DNA of 64,000 bases from Epiperipatus broadwayi. Lineage: Eukaryota; Onychophora; Udeonychophora; Euonychophora; Peripatidae. Positions within the stretch are counted from its first letter, which is position 1. Each line of letters begins with the position of its first letter. The notes under the pieces were generated by a model. It saw nothing but the letters and a program-made list of their open reading frames with translations. It ran no database searches and was not told the DNA's origin. This document shows, piece after piece, positions 9,950 to 20,654 of this stretch. The stretch spans positions 3,472,001 through 3,536,000 of the forward strand of contig JAQFVV010012496.1 of the NCBI GenBank assembly GCA_028023455.1, read 5' to 3'. The position numbers and the translations under genes are program-made.

Positions 9950-10172
9950 GTATTGAAATTAAATTGAGAGAGACTGCAAACCTCTCACGCTCATTACTAT
10001 CTAACAGCCAATCAGATTGCAAATACAAGACAAAGAATTTAACAAGAAAAGGGTGGACCACCCTCTTCTTTACCCTTTTCTTGTTAAACTCTGTCTTGTA
10101 TTTGCAATCTGATTGGCTGTTAGATAGTAATGAGCGTGAGAGGTTTGCAGTCTCTCTCAATTTAATTTCAAC
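9950..10172. repeat. Near-perfect palindrome, arms about 105 bp
   Basis: Left arm 9950-10055 and right arm 10060-10172 are almost exact reverse complements centred near 10058 (GGGTGGACCACCC). Both arms contain TGCAAATACAAGACA and CAGCCAATCAGATTGC or their complements. Open frames of 87-103 codons on both strands begin with the same residues because of the palindrome, which shows they are by-products. A third, direct copy of the right arm lies at 10379-10510. Confidence 0.8.
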
Positions 10173-10378
10173 ACTGTTTGCACTTTATAAAATAAATATT
10201 ATTTACATAAGTTACTGCAAGTTATAACATCTAAAAACTACTGCATAGTAAATCATAGGATTTCACACTGTACATTTGTAATTTAAACTCAGTGAGTTAA
10301 ATGTGAAGATATTTAAGATTCATGCTTTCAGATCAAAATACTTGAGACTGGCTTGGATATACAGAAAGTCAAGAAAAG

Positions 10379-10525
10379 AAGAGGGTGGACAACCCTTTTC
10401 TTGTTAAATTCGCTGTCTTGTATTTGCGATCTGATTGGCTGTTAGATAGTAATGAGCGCGAGAGGTTTGCAGTTTCTCTCAATTTAATTTCAACATTGTT
10501 TGCGCTTTATAAAATAAATATTATT
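10379..10525 (+). repeat. Direct third copy of the 9950-10172 right arm
   Basis: Starts with AGAGGGTGGAC and runs through GATTGGCTGTTAGATAGTAA to AAAATAAATATTATTTA, about 322 bp downstream of the same sequence at 10060-10206. Confidence 0.75.
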
Positions 10526-10584
10526 TAGCTTGTATTACAAATGTTATATAATGAGCTTGCCGATAGCTCTTAACAAGCTTTTCA

Positions 10585-10642
10585 GAATATCCCAGACTGG
10601 TTTCATGCTTTTGGCTTTCCTCAGTGAGGCAATAGAATATTC
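10585..10642 (-). ncRNA. Type I hammerhead ribozyme, family C, core intact
   Basis: Minus strand: GAATAT (10642-10637) pairs with ATATTC (10590-10585) as outer stem I; CTGAGGA (10624-10618), stem II GC/GC with CAAAA loop, GAAAC (10604-10600), CA loop, GTC triplet (10597-10595). Predicted cleavage 10595/10594. N7 is G, which the hammerhead consensus allows. Confidence 0.65.
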
Positions 10643-10933
10643 AAGCATTAGAGTTAAAGTACCAGGTCAAGCCTGGCATTTTATCTAATGGTTAACTATT
10701 AAGTAAAAAATTTGAAATTTTTAGACATCTGTATATCTTCAAATCCAGCTATCTAACTTAAATAGCCACATGGGACTGAAAATAAGTTCAGATACACCAC
10801 ATATTAATAGCTTTAGCAATATAAAATTGTCAAAGCCTTAAGAGCAAAACAATAATTGCAAGGAAATGAAGTCATATATCATGTATTACAAATATTATAT
10901 AATGAGTGCCAATAGCTCTTAACAAGCTTTTCA

Positions 10934-10999
10934 GAATATCCCTAGCACCTGACTGAGGAATGCCAAAAGCATGAAATCGGTCTGAGAATAGGCATATTC
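10934..10999 (+). ncRNA. Type I hammerhead ribozyme, family C, within a long hairpin
   Basis: CTGAGGA at 10953-10959, perfect 4-bp stem II ATGC/GCAT with CAAAA loop, GAAA at 10973-10976, T-CG-GTC mini stem III, triplet GTC ending at 10982. Outer stem GAATAT (10934-10939) pairs with ATATTC (10994-10999) and the pairing continues outward through AACAAGCTTTTCA to about 10913/11019, giving a stem I of over 25 bp beyond the core. The base pairs nearest the core are weak. Confidence 0.6.
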
Positions 11000-11045
11000 T
11001 GAAAAGCTTGTTAAGAGCTGTTGGCATGCTCATTATATAATATTG

Positions 11046-11385
11046 AAAATTGGAATACTTTTTTAATATAATTTTTAATATTTACATATATTAATTTTAT
11101 TTAAAAATGTAATATTTATCATATTCTCCAGAAATATCAATTTGAAATACATATTGAATTATCATATGAAGTTATTTCTTACCAATACTTTACTTTAGAC
11201 TGGTATATTTTTTATTATATTTATTTTATTAACCTATTCATTCAGTATACTGAATGTTTACTATAGTCAATAGAGAGATTTGAACTTGGGATTTTCATTC
11301 TATGTCCATTCCAATCCAGGTTACATCATAGTATAAGTCCAGCCCAAACTTCTCCTACTAATATAAATGGATATGCAATGAGCTG
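11046..11385. other. No recognised feature
   Basis: AT-rich sequence; nothing recognised. Confidence 0.35.
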
Positions 11386-11765
11386 ATTATAAGAGGGGTT
11401 AGATTGATGTAATGTCTATATGGATATGACTACAATATCGAGTCCATCAAAGTATTTGAGCAGTCCATTATTGGGTTTTAAATGAAATGGATGGTTGAAT
11501 AGTTGAAAGGGTGAGAAGATTGAAGCCTGTCCATCAATGCTTAAGGGATTTCTATCTTAATATAAGCTGAGCACTGATTGTATACATGTAGGGGAGATTA
11601 TGTTCTGATCCAACTGATGAGTGCTGGTCCTGCATGAAATATGTATATTGGGGATCATTTATCATTTCCACAATTGTGTGGTAATTGTTTGTTATGGAGT
11701 GGAATGAATATAGACTGAAAATCTTAAGCACAAATCCCTCTACATATTAAATTTATTTAGTGAAT
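11385..11765 (+). mobile_element. Family A copy with intact hammerhead
   Basis: A unit with plus-strand ribozyme. It shows the shared TTGAAGCCTGTCCATCAA segment and, after the ribozyme, a decayed tRNA-like part (TGGAGTGGAATGAATATAG; CAAATCCCTC). Confidence 0.65.
11597..11665 (+). ncRNA. Type I hammerhead ribozyme, family A, core intact
   Basis: CTGATGA 11614-11620, stem II GTGC/GCAT, GAAA 11636-11639, mini stem III ATA/TAT, predicted cleavage 11647/11648 ahead of TTGGGGATC. GATC-C-AA on the 5' side pairs with TTGG..GATC. Confidence 0.7.
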
Positions 11766-12124
11766 AATTAATTGAGCAAAATGGTGACAGTCAGGCAATT
11801 TATTGATGTCTGTAAGCTTAATTTTGTTATTATATTAACACCCACGTAAATTGCACTTTTCTCTCAGTTATAAAATCAGATTATAGCACACATAGACTCT
11901 AATTGCCATCCACTAGAGTAAATTTAATAGCCTATTAAGCTGCTTTTATTATTTGAGTAATTTGTGGAACAATTTTTCAGTTACTGATACCAATATATTT
12001 ATTTAAATCGTTTTATATTAAACCCCATATTTGTTGTTTTGATAATTTTGTATCTAATAAATAATATTAAAAACTTTTATGAAGTTAAAATTCTGTGTCG
12101 TATATAATATTTATTATTAAATTT

Positions 12125-12565
12125 TTATTTACCATTGCCAAACTCACTCCACTCACAACTTTGACACCATCCACCTCAGATAAATACAATAATGATTATT
12201 ACTAATCGTTTTCTAAACTAGAGATTATCCCTAGCACAGATATAAAATTTAAACCTCAGTTAAAGATTAATATATCTGATTTTTTAATTTTAAACATATG
12301 ACACATATCGAATTATTCACTTTTCTCTTTCCCATGTGTAATATCTTTATAGATGTATTAATTAACCTCCATACTTTCCCATTCTTATTTAAAATTAAAA
12401 AATTAGATATATTAATCTTTAACTGAGGTTTAAAGTTTATATCTATGCTAGAGATAATTTCTAGTTTACAAAATGATTAGTAATAATCATTATTGTAATT
12501 ATCTGAGGTGGATAGTGTCAAAGTTGTGGGTGCAGTGAGTTTGACAATGGTAAATAAAAATGTAT
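12125..12565. repeat. Family K palindrome
   Basis: Arms of roughly 190 bp face each other: CCATTGCCAAACTCACTCC.. at the left and ..GTTTGACAATGG at the right, with TTTAAACCTCAGTTAAAGATT and AATCTTTAACTGAGGTTTAAA inside. A spacer with ACTTTCCCATTC separates the arms. Related pieces: 6060-6700, 12680-12750, 16515-16800. Confidence 0.7.
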
Positions 12566-12594
12566 AGATAAATACTCTTTATATAATAGAGATA

Positions 12595-12680
12595 TATATA
12601 TGAGAGATAGTGACCTGGGCCAACTGGTGAGTGCTTATTCAGCATGAAATGCATCTTGGGGATCATTTGTCTTTTATTGT
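12595..12680 (+). mobile_element. Family A fragment, degenerate hammerhead
   Basis: CTGGTGA replaces CTGATGA (catalytic A6 changed); GAAA and TTGGGGATCATTTGTC remain. Probably inactive. Confidence 0.55.
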
Positions 12681-13004
12681 ATCTTTATTTATATGAATTT
12701 AAAAAGAATGGGAAAGTATGGAGGTTGTTTAATATATCTATAAAAATATTTATTAAAAATTAAAAATTCAAACGCATTTGCATAAATCATAACAATCTTT
12801 ATTTACAAAGCTATGAGTATGAGATTCGAACATGAAATTTCGAAAGTGCTAAGCACCTATTATAAATTAGTGTAAAATTATAGCTTCACTATTTAATGCG
12901 AAAAAAAAAAGTCGCATACTGTATTTATAAAAATATTTATTATTTAAAAATATATTCTATGCTGGATATTTTCTATACATATATATATTAAAAACATAAA
13001 GCTA

Positions 13005-13480
13005 CCCAAATTCACAACTCAAACAGTCTAGCCAAAAAATAAACTCCAAAACGCAACCGATGATTTCACTGCGATAAGCAGACTTCCCAAGTATAAAGAA
13101 CTACAAAATAACATTTAAACTAAACATTACCCACAATTCCACTTACCTCCGAATACACCCTTAATATTAAAAGAACTTTTAAATAAATTAATTGCTTCAG
13201 AATCATAAATTGAGAGTAATGAAATAAAAAGAAAAATGAAAGAATCTTTACTATTAAAAATTTATGATTCTGAAGCATTTTAACTTATCTAAAAGTTCTT
13301 TTAATATTAAGGGTATATGGCAGGTAAGTGGAATTCTGGGTAATGTTTAGTTGAAGTATGTTGTTATTTTATAGTTCTTTACAATTGAGAAGTCTGTTTG
13401 TAATAGTAAAACCATTGGTTGTGTTTTAGAGTTTATTTTTTGGTTAGTTTGGTTGAGTTGTGAATTTGGAGTAATTATGA
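13005..13480. mobile_element. Family J foldback element, full copy
   Basis: Begins CCAAATTCACAACTCAA and ends TTGAGTTGTGAATTTGG, with long inverted arms that include GTCTAGCCAAAAAATAAACT and CATTACCCA/CCGAATAC segments, and an inner hairpin AATTTATGATTCTGAAGC. Two shorter copies are at 31672-31918 and 38476-38730. No coding capacity; a MITE-like foldback. Confidence 0.7.
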
Positions 13481-13481
13481 T

Positions 13482-13875
13482 TATATATATTAGAATAGAT
13501 TTGAACTCAGACTTTTAAACTCCTTACAGCTATTCACTCCATCTTACACAATCAATTCACGTGACCACATACATGTGAAAAAGGTAAATAATCTTCAATA
13601 TACATATTTTGTGCTGAACTAGTGCTCATCATTTGATCCAGGTCATCATCTTCCATATATATATATAATCAGTGTTCAGTTTATATCAAGATAGAAAAGA
13701 TTCAGAACTTTAATGGTTTAATGGACAGGATTCAATCTTCTTCACCCTTTAACTCTTCAGCCCTCCCTATCATTGAAAATCTGATGATGGAACATCCAAA
13801 GCCCTTGTTGATGCCAATATAATTGTCATGCCCATGTTGACTTTAACTCACTCTGACCCCTTACATATAGGATTG
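13482..13875 (-). mobile_element. Family A copy with degenerate hammerhead
   Basis: Starts AATAGATTTGAACTCAGACT (B-box remnant), passes ATTCACTCCATCTTACAC (A-box remnant) and the ribozyme region 13590-13655, where the minus strand reads ATGATGA and CAAA in place of CTGATGA and GAAA. Ends with the TGTTGACTTTAACTCACTCTGACCCC block. Confidence 0.6.
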
Positions 13876-14267
13876 TATATGTATACAAAAAATCATCATA
13901 ATTTGAGCATTACTCTAAAGATTGTCTTAAACAATTGTCTTAAACAATCAGGAGGCATGAACAATGATTGCTATTGGAAGAGTACAGGAATAATGGAGCC
14001 ACTTGTGTTTAGTTTAAGAGAAATCAGAAGCTGTACTTCACCATATACTTTTTTCTATAACATATGTATATATCTGGTAATTCTGCCCCATAAAAGTGTA
14101 GAGAACAACATTACTCTTACATACATAAAATGATTGATCAACAAGCACTTATTCATTACACAGAGGCAAAGCTCTCCATACAGTAGCATCATTCAGAGCC
14201 AGCCTGAGTAGTCAATGGATGCAGGAAGGGTTGTGCATAATACCCTCCCCCATCTAAGTGTATACTC

Positions 14268-14325
14268 ATCCAATACTCCTAGACTAGTTTCTAGCTTGTG
14301 ACTTTCATCAGTGAAGAGATCCAAG
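14268..14325 (-). ncRNA. Family B hammerhead, left arm of foldback, core intact
   Basis: Minus strand CTGATGA (14311-14305), GAAAC (14291-14287), TA loop, GTC (14284-14282). The 5' strand of outer stem I is replaced by palindrome junction sequence, so only the core and inner stem are conserved. Confidence 0.55.
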
Positions 14326-14331
14326 TCTCAT

Positions 14332-14390
14332 ATCTAAGGCTCCTCACTGATGAAAGCCACAAGATAGAAATTAGTCTTGGAATATTGGAG
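14332..14390 (+). ncRNA. Family B hammerhead, right arm of foldback, core intact
   Basis: CTGATGA 14347-14353, GAAA 14367-14370, T-TA-GTC with the triplet ending at 14376. Inner stem TCCTCA against TTGGAA is weakened and the outer stem ATCTAA/TTGGAG contains a G-U and a mismatch. Confidence 0.55.
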
Positions 14391-14799
14391 GAGTAGGCAC
14401 TATGAAGGGATTTGATGCGCAAACCTTACTGCATCCATTGATTATTCTGTCTTGAATTGAATGGTGCTACTGTACAGAGAGTTTTACCTCTGTGTAAACA
14501 GCTTATGTAAGCATAGAGAATGGTGGCTTAATCACTTACTTATTATTAGTGACTCATTAAAAAATGTACTGACACAATGTATAAAATTTTCAGTTGAAAA
14601 GTAAGTAACTGGATTCCAAAGAGTGTCAAAATGTCACACTCAGGAGTGATATTCACCAGATAAGCACATGTAAGGCTGTACCCATTGTTAATTTTTTTAA
14701 AGTTTTCCATGCCTGTTGCTGAAACAAACACCACAAAATCGATAGTCTTTTTTTTTCAAAAGTCTTATATTTAATTACATCTTTAATATGTTATAATTT

Positions 14800-15722
14800 A
14801 GTTAATTTGGATGTGATGTGATGTACTGTGGCTTCTCCTTAAACGAAGTCAAGAATATCTAAGAAATTATGCACAGATAAACCTGTTAGCCACTTTATTT
14901 TCCATTCCCCACTCTAAATTTCCCCATATTCTGCTCCATCCCATTTCCACAATATAATCTTTGTCAACGCTAACCTTTATATCTAAATCCTCCTTATTTT
15001 TTTCCAAACTGAGCATAAAAACTAATAATTCACTTTCTGTATAATCACTTTTTTCATATTTATTCTTCCATAAGTTCATAATATGTACCCTTTCTGTTTT
15101 CAATTATTTACATTCAATTAACAAATGTCTAATATTTCTATTCCTTCTTTACATAATTTACAAAATAAATCACCCATATTTTTTCCATTTACATATATAT
15201 TCTCTTGTAGCTAAAGATCCCATTCTAGCCTTAAACAATAAACTACTTTCCTTACTATTATCATATATTAACTCACACCTAATATTCTGTTTATTTCTAT
15301 ATATATTTAAACTCTTCTTACTCTCCATACTAGTTCTCCATCTCTCTAACTCCCTATTCTTTATTAATAAATCTATTCTTTTATTCCATTTCTTACCACT
15401 ATAACACTCAAAAATCCTCCTAACACAATCATCCCATCTTTGGTACAAATATACTGATATAAATTCTTTATCAAAATCTTTTGCATACTGCATTACCTTT
15501 CTCACACATCTTATTACCTCCTTTTTACTCATAACCCAATTAAATACTATTTTGGATATTCTTTTATTATCCATAAACTGCAATCTACCAAACATTTTCA
15601 TTTTACTTTTTGCATTTCTCATATGAAAACTTGATCATCCCACTTCTCCTTGAATTGCCTCCCTAACTGTTCATACAGCTGTCATTTTCAATGGTGCTGC
15701 CATCTGGGGTGTATCAACATCA
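14800..15722 (-). pseudogene. Non-LTR retrotransposon (LINE) ORF2 C-terminal fragment
   Basis: Minus-strand remnant of a LINE C-terminus. It shows EVGWSSFHMRNAKSKM followed by about 150 residues rich in Lys, Arg and Trp, with RMGSLATREYICKWKK in the part before the zinc knuckle. The frame then breaks once near 15170. In the next frame a C-x2-C-x8-H-x4-C knuckle follows (CKLC ... HLLIEC; one in-frame defect), then KTERVHIMNLW and SDYTESELL. The reverse transcriptase catalytic region is absent, so the copy is 5'-truncated. The 3' end near 14810-14835 has a short ATCAC repeat. Two further copies of the 3' part are at 19000 and 34118. Clade not determined. Confidence 0.7.
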
Positions 15723-15724
15723 GT

Positions 15725-16512
15725 CTTTGAACATAGAATATTTTTTGAGTGATTATTTATAATACATTTTCTATAATCTCTCAATAAAGCTGAAAATAAT
15801 ATTAATACAATAAATATTATTTATTTACCTCTTACTTTTTTTTAGTGTATCTAGTTTTATGCATTTTGTAAATCATACTTGGTCATATTTATTGATGAAG
15901 CAATACAAAAATATTTAATAGTTATCAGATAATAATCTCTTATTACTTATCATCTTAATTTAAACATAGATTATTGGAGATTAAGTTCTTTAAGCTTCAG
16001 TGTAAAGAGTTTATTATCTATTAAATTATATACTTGCACTGTGATGCAAAATATACAGTACATCTCTTTCTATATAGACACTCACAAACAGTATGTAAAT
16101 TACACATACATGCATGTATAAATGTATGTGTGCATACACACATACTCATATTTGGAAGTATACATACAGAGAAAGAGAGAAAAAAGATATGTAATGACAT
16201 TTTAATGAATATACTTTCCTTTTAAATAATACTTAATACTAATAATTAATCTTTATTTGTAAGCTACAATTAATTTTACCTTCTTATACTAAAAAACTTT
16301 TATATTTAATGAGAAATCAATAGCAATTACTTTTAGAAGCTGTATATTTGTAATAAAAATAAATTATAATGATGATATATTTTATATATAATTATAATAA
16401 ACGAAAGAAGCATTTTCAGTTAATTTCTTAACCTTCTTCAACCGAAAACCATTTAAATTCAAATTTAACAGAAATAAACATCACCATGTCATATCCCAAG
16501 ATTCATGTCTTT
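15725..16512. other. AT-rich with TATG/CATA-rich stretch
   Basis: No gene recognised. About 16075-16165 is an alternating purine-pyrimidine tract rich in ACATACATGCATGTAT-type words, a candidate non-B-form DNA segment. Confidence 0.45.
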
Positions 16513-16514
16513 TA

Positions 16515-16800
16515 TTACATCTTTATTTAAATGAATTTAAAAAGAATGGGAAAGTATGGAGGTATTTATTATATCTATAAGATATTACACATGGGAAAGA
16601 GAAAGGTTAATAATTCCATGGGTGTAAAATAAAAAAATCATATATATATTAATCTTTAACTGAGGTTTAAAGTTTATATCTGTGCTAGAGATAATCTCTA
16701 GTTTCGAAAATGATTAATAATAATCATTATTGTATTTATCTAAAATGGATGGCGTCAAAGTTGTGAGGGGAGAAAGTTTGTCAATGGTAAATGAAAATGT
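16515..16800. repeat. Family K half copy
   Basis: One arm of K with AGAATGGGAAAGTATGGAGG, ATTAATCTTTAACTGAGG and GGCGTCAAAGTTGTGAGG. The opposite arm is missing. A 69-codon frame across it is not considered a gene. Confidence 0.6.
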
Positions 16801-17415
16801 AGCAATTAACAGATGTGCTAACATTAAAATTCATGAATTAACAGACAATGCACAAACGTTACAATTCATGAATCTTGGGATATTTGTTCAGTTTGAATTT
16901 AAATGGTTTTCAATTGAAGAAGATTCAGAAATTAACTGAAATTACTTCTGCGATTTATTATAGTTATTTATAAAATATATTACCACGATTACAATTCCTT
17001 ATTTTTATTACAAAAATTATTCTATAACGGACATTTTATTTACATATATATATACATTTGCATTTGAAACAAAAATCTAATTAAATTAATTCTTTCAACA
17101 TTTTTCATAAAAAACATTTAATTGGATAATTAGAAGACATTTATTTTTAATGTGGTAAAAGTTTTATTTATTAGACAGTAAATTAATTAAATAAAAAATA
17201 ATCGCTTAGAAATGTGTTGTATATATATAGAAGGAATTCTGTATTTCAGTTAGTTATATGAATTTTATAGAGGAATTTAAGAGTAATTAATTATTTATAT
17301 ATATATAAAAAACTTAATACAGTTATTACTTCTTAATTACTTAAATATGCTATTTCGTTTAATTTATAAATTGTCAAAAATTCAATGAATTTTATTTTGT
17401 ATTTTACACACATAT
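16800..17415. other. No recognised feature
   Basis: Very AT-rich; a short inverted pair ATTTAAATGGTTTTC (16902) and GAAAACCATTTAAAT (16445) links it to the sequence just left of K, suggesting K lies inside a wider inverted pair. Confidence 0.35.
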
Positions 17416-17417
17416 TA

Positions 17418-17486
17418 ATTACATTTTTTTTTTCTCATATGTCAAGCCGTCGGCCGGCGCGAACCTCTCGGCCGCCAACGCTTGAC
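17418..17486 (-). mobile_element. SINE, internally deleted
   Basis: Head CAAGCGTTGGCGGCCGAGAG and tail ATATGAGAAAAAAAAA on the minus strand are present, but the anticodon-arm region is deleted (17460-17465). Flanks ACACATATT near 17409 and ACACATATT near 17486 look like a target-site duplication. Confidence 0.7.
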
Positions 17487-17489
17487 ACA

Positions 17490-18995
17490 TATTTTGTTTT
17501 GATGAAAGTTAATCTATATTTTTTGGGCCTGCATGTTTTTAGCATAATAATTTATGGCATTGTGATCAATAAATTCATCTAGCTCATTGATGACTGGAAT
17601 TTAAATCTGCGACATTTTTAAACCCATAAACAGGACTAAGATTTTACTTTCATCCAATCCAGATGGCAGGCAATTGTGATACGTGGGCAGTAAGATTCCA
17701 TGTTAATATCTGCCGATTATGGGTTCTGAAACCTTAGTTATCTTCACTTATATGGTTCACAGTGCTCTACTGAGAATTGTGATCCCACAAGTTAGAGATT
17801 CCTAAATCAGTTCCCAGCTATGAATAATTTACTCACTTTCTCAATTTGGTCAATTGAATAGAAGAACTATTATGCTCAATTTGCCACTTTGGCACTTGAA
17901 TGTCACGTGACCTTACCAGCAACTGACATCTGATTATATATTTATAGATTACTTTCTATCCTATTTATTTCTTCTTCTTCTTATTATTATTGTTTCTAAA
18001 ATAAATTTTTATTAATGACTAAAGGATTACATTTAGTATGAGACATTCTGCATACATATATTTACATTGCAAGTGAAAGAAGAAAGTGTGTATACATAAA
18101 AGAAACGGGGGGAGGGTAGTTGACCAATGTTATGGTTGTTTACAGTATTTTTACAAGATCATGGTGGAGTAGGAATGGAAACTACAATTCGCTAATTTAC
18201 ATTTGGACATATTTTATACAATTAGACAAAAAAATATTAAGAAAAGCGCATTTTTAAAAAAATAGTCACATTATTATTTTCTGCAATCATCTATTTATAA
18301 AGATACAGGGATACTACTTATCAACAACGATAATACAATAAAATATAGCGCAATCAAGCTAGAAATCATCCTGCAAGATTATTAAATATTATCTTATAAA
18401 AAGATTGATTTCAGTAAAATTAAATTAAATAATGGCCAAATACGTGTTTTAACTGTTGGAAGTTTTATAAATAATTTAAATAAAAAAAATTTCATATTAA
18501 AATTATTTAGAAAGTTTAAATTAAAATTATTTTTAAAGTCATCGAACAGTATTATATAAACCTTAAATATTATTTTGCTATAAAATCCTAATATCTCGAT
18601 ATATAAATTCAACTGTCTATGTTTTATATATTGTACATTTATTAAACTTGTAGATTTAATTTCAAGTTGATTTAATAGCATTAACAAAAGATTATTTAAA
18701 ATGCAATTAATACATTGAATTCAGAGCAGTAATTCTTTCTAATTACTCTATTATACAATCAACTATTTAAATCACAAAGATTAAAACCATATAATTATGT
18801 AATCCTCGAAGAACTTGAATTAGCAAGTTAATATTTAAAGGTATGCCAAAACAAAATTAGATTAATAGCACTAAGCTAGCTTCCTGCGAATTTTCATCAG
18901 AATATGTTAGCTCTAAGATATAAAGAAAGCATAAACAAAACGAAAAAATATATAATAAAAATGATAGATGGCGCTGATAAATGTTATGTAAGGAA
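17490..18995. other. No recognised gene
   Basis: AT-rich with a short TTC repeat near 17970. An AT-rich minus-strand frame at 18394-18687 is of low complexity (Leu, Ile, Asn, Phe, Lys) and is not convincing. Confidence 0.4.
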
Positions 18996-18999
18996 AGCA

Positions 19000-19258
19000 T
19001 GGAAAATATTATGGATTTGCTAATGGATTATGAAGCAGAAAAGAGTACAAATAATGGGAGAATAAATATAGACCAAGTGATTATACAGAAAGGATCTTTA
19101 TGCTGAGTTTAGAAAAAAATAAGGGGGATATAGATACAAAGGTCACGGAGTGGAAAAAGATGATGTTGAGGAAATGGGATAGATCAGGATAGAGAAAAAT
19201 ATGGGAAAAACTTAGGATGGGAAGATTGCTGATAATTTTAAGTTTTCTGCACCATGAT
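19000..19258 (+). pseudogene. LINE 3' fragment (same family as 14800)
   Basis: Nucleotide matches to the LINE C-terminus: GAAAATATTATGGATTTGCT, GAGTACAAATAATGGGAGAA, TGATTATACAGAAAGGATC, AGATACAAAGGTCACGG. Frame is broken by indels. Confidence 0.6.
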
Positions 19259-19259
19259 T

Positions 19260-20080
19260 CTGGCAAAAATTCACTGAAAGCTAACTTAGTGCTATTAGTG
19301 TAATTTTATTTTGGCAAACCTTTTCATAATAATTTGCTAATTCAAGTTTCTTGAGTAATATAATCAACTACCGTAAATGTAAATAACAATGCATAGAGCT
19401 ATAAATCTAATATGAGACCAGCAATTATTTATTCAAAACATCACTTTTGCATTAACTGTAGCCATCTTTGATCCTTTGGCAAAGATATAACTGTATAAGT
19501 TTTGACTTAGGCCTTATAATTTAGAGTATTTTTGAATCTAAGATTATTATCTTAGATGATATGAAAGATGCAATGGTGGCTTCTGGATGTGCAGTATAAG
19601 TCCAATATTTTTCAAGATCAATAGTCAGAAAGTAATATGAGATATGGATACAGTGTTATTCTCTAGTATCTATTGATTAGTCAAATTTGCAACAGGTGGT
19701 ATAATGTCAAGTAAATAGAGTGAATTAATACTTCTAATATAGATGTTGAAAATAAGCAGAAAATGGTGTATAATGCTTAGCTAGAGATACACATATTATA
19801 TATTAAAAAATACCGGAGTGCATCACAGCTCCTAATGCAAATTAAAACTTGCAGAAAAAGTCATGTGATGCTTTGTTTGGTATATAAAAACTTATTCATT
19901 AACTAAAAAAACAATCTATTTTATGATTATGTGATTTATAGGTATTTAAATAGAATTGTTCTATTTTTGCTCAAGTAGTTAAATATGTTACTGTTGATTT
20001 AACTTATTCATTCAGTATACTGAAAGACTAGGCTAATTACATATTGCCTTAGAAATAGGTTATAACATAATATAAGTTCA
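19260..20080. other. No recognised feature
   Basis: No repeat family or gene that I could identify. Confidence 0.35.
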
Positions 20081-20081
20081 G

Positions 20082-20512
20082 CCCATCCCTCTCCTATTAA
20101 TATAAATTAATATTTAATGGTTTGATAATATGAGGAGTTTCATTGACATAATGTCTACTTGGGTATGATTACAATATCAAATCCACAAAAGGCTTTGGAA
20201 TTCCACCATTGGTTTTTCAATGAAATGGATGGTTGAATAGTTGGAAGGATGAGAAGATTAAAACCTGTCCATTAAAGCTTAAGGAATTGCTATCTTAATA
20301 TAAGGTGAACACTGATTGTTTTTATATGCATGAGAGATTATGATGTGAACCAACTGATGAGTGCTGGTCCTGCAGAAATACATTATATTGTGGATTATGT
20401 ATCATTTTCACATGTGTGTAGTCATGTGTATTGGTTATTTGAGATGGAGTGAAGATTGAATATAAGCTGAAAATCCTATGATCAAATCCTTGTATTTACT
20501 GTTGATTTATTA
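20082..20512 (+). mobile_element. Family A copy with near-intact hammerhead
   Basis: Closely parallels the copy at 11385-11765 (CCTATTAATATAAATTAATA, AAAACCTGTCCATTAAAGCT). The ribozyme is followed by TGAGATGGAGTGAAGATTG, the A-box relic. Confidence 0.65.
20334..20405 (+). ncRNA. Family A hammerhead, one base missing in stem II
   Basis: CTGATGA 20354-20360 and GAAA 20375-20378 are intact. The base before GAAA (11.1) is deleted relative to other copies (TGCAGAAA instead of TGCATGAAA), which should weaken stem II. TATTGTGGAT follows where others have TATTGGGGAT. Confidence 0.5.
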
Positions 20513-20654
20513 TGTAAGTTAAACCAATGACTTAAATAACAGTGTAACCTATCTAGTTTGGTGCAATGCTATGATGGAAGATATGGGACTCAAGGTTTAT
20601 TGCCCTATCTTTAATTTCCAATGCTTGGATGACTTACGAGCCAAGTAAAAATGG

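Larger units (their letters stand above)
10531..11046. mobile_element. Family C hammerhead repeats, direct pair plus inverted end
   Basis: TGTATTACAAATnTTATATAATGAG recurs at 10531 and 10882, a 351-bp direct period, and the end (10994-11044) is an inverted copy of the start. The first unit has a minus-strand hammerhead, the second end a plus-strand one. A third, decayed pair of C units forms the foldback at 60060-60575. Confidence 0.65.
14145..14532. mobile_element. Family B foldback with two opposed hammerheads
   Basis: Left arm in minus orientation, right arm in plus orientation; the ends pair (ACAGAGGCAAAGCTCTCC against GAGAGTTTTACCTCTGTG). Each arm contains a ribozyme core, so the centre holds two head-to-head hammerheads about 20 bp apart. 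Confidence 0.7.

Noticed and set aside
9849-10227. Two overlapping frames of 87-103 codons on opposite strands starting with the same peptide
   Set aside because: They are reverse complements across a palindrome, so the shared start is a consequence of the inverted repeat and not evidence of coding.
13005-13480. Family J as a hammerhead carrier
   Set aside because: It has CTGCTTGTAGCAGTGAAACC, superficially similar, but no CTGANGA, so the catalytic core is missing.
15170-15622. 150-codon frame as an independent host gene
   Set aside because: Its sequence runs into a LINE zinc-knuckle region in a shifted frame and matches two other LINE fragments; it is a retrotransposon remnant.
18394-18687. 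97-codon minus-strand frame
   Set aside because: Its composition (Leu, Ile, Asn, Phe, Lys) is what random AT-rich sequence gives; no domain or neighbour supports it.
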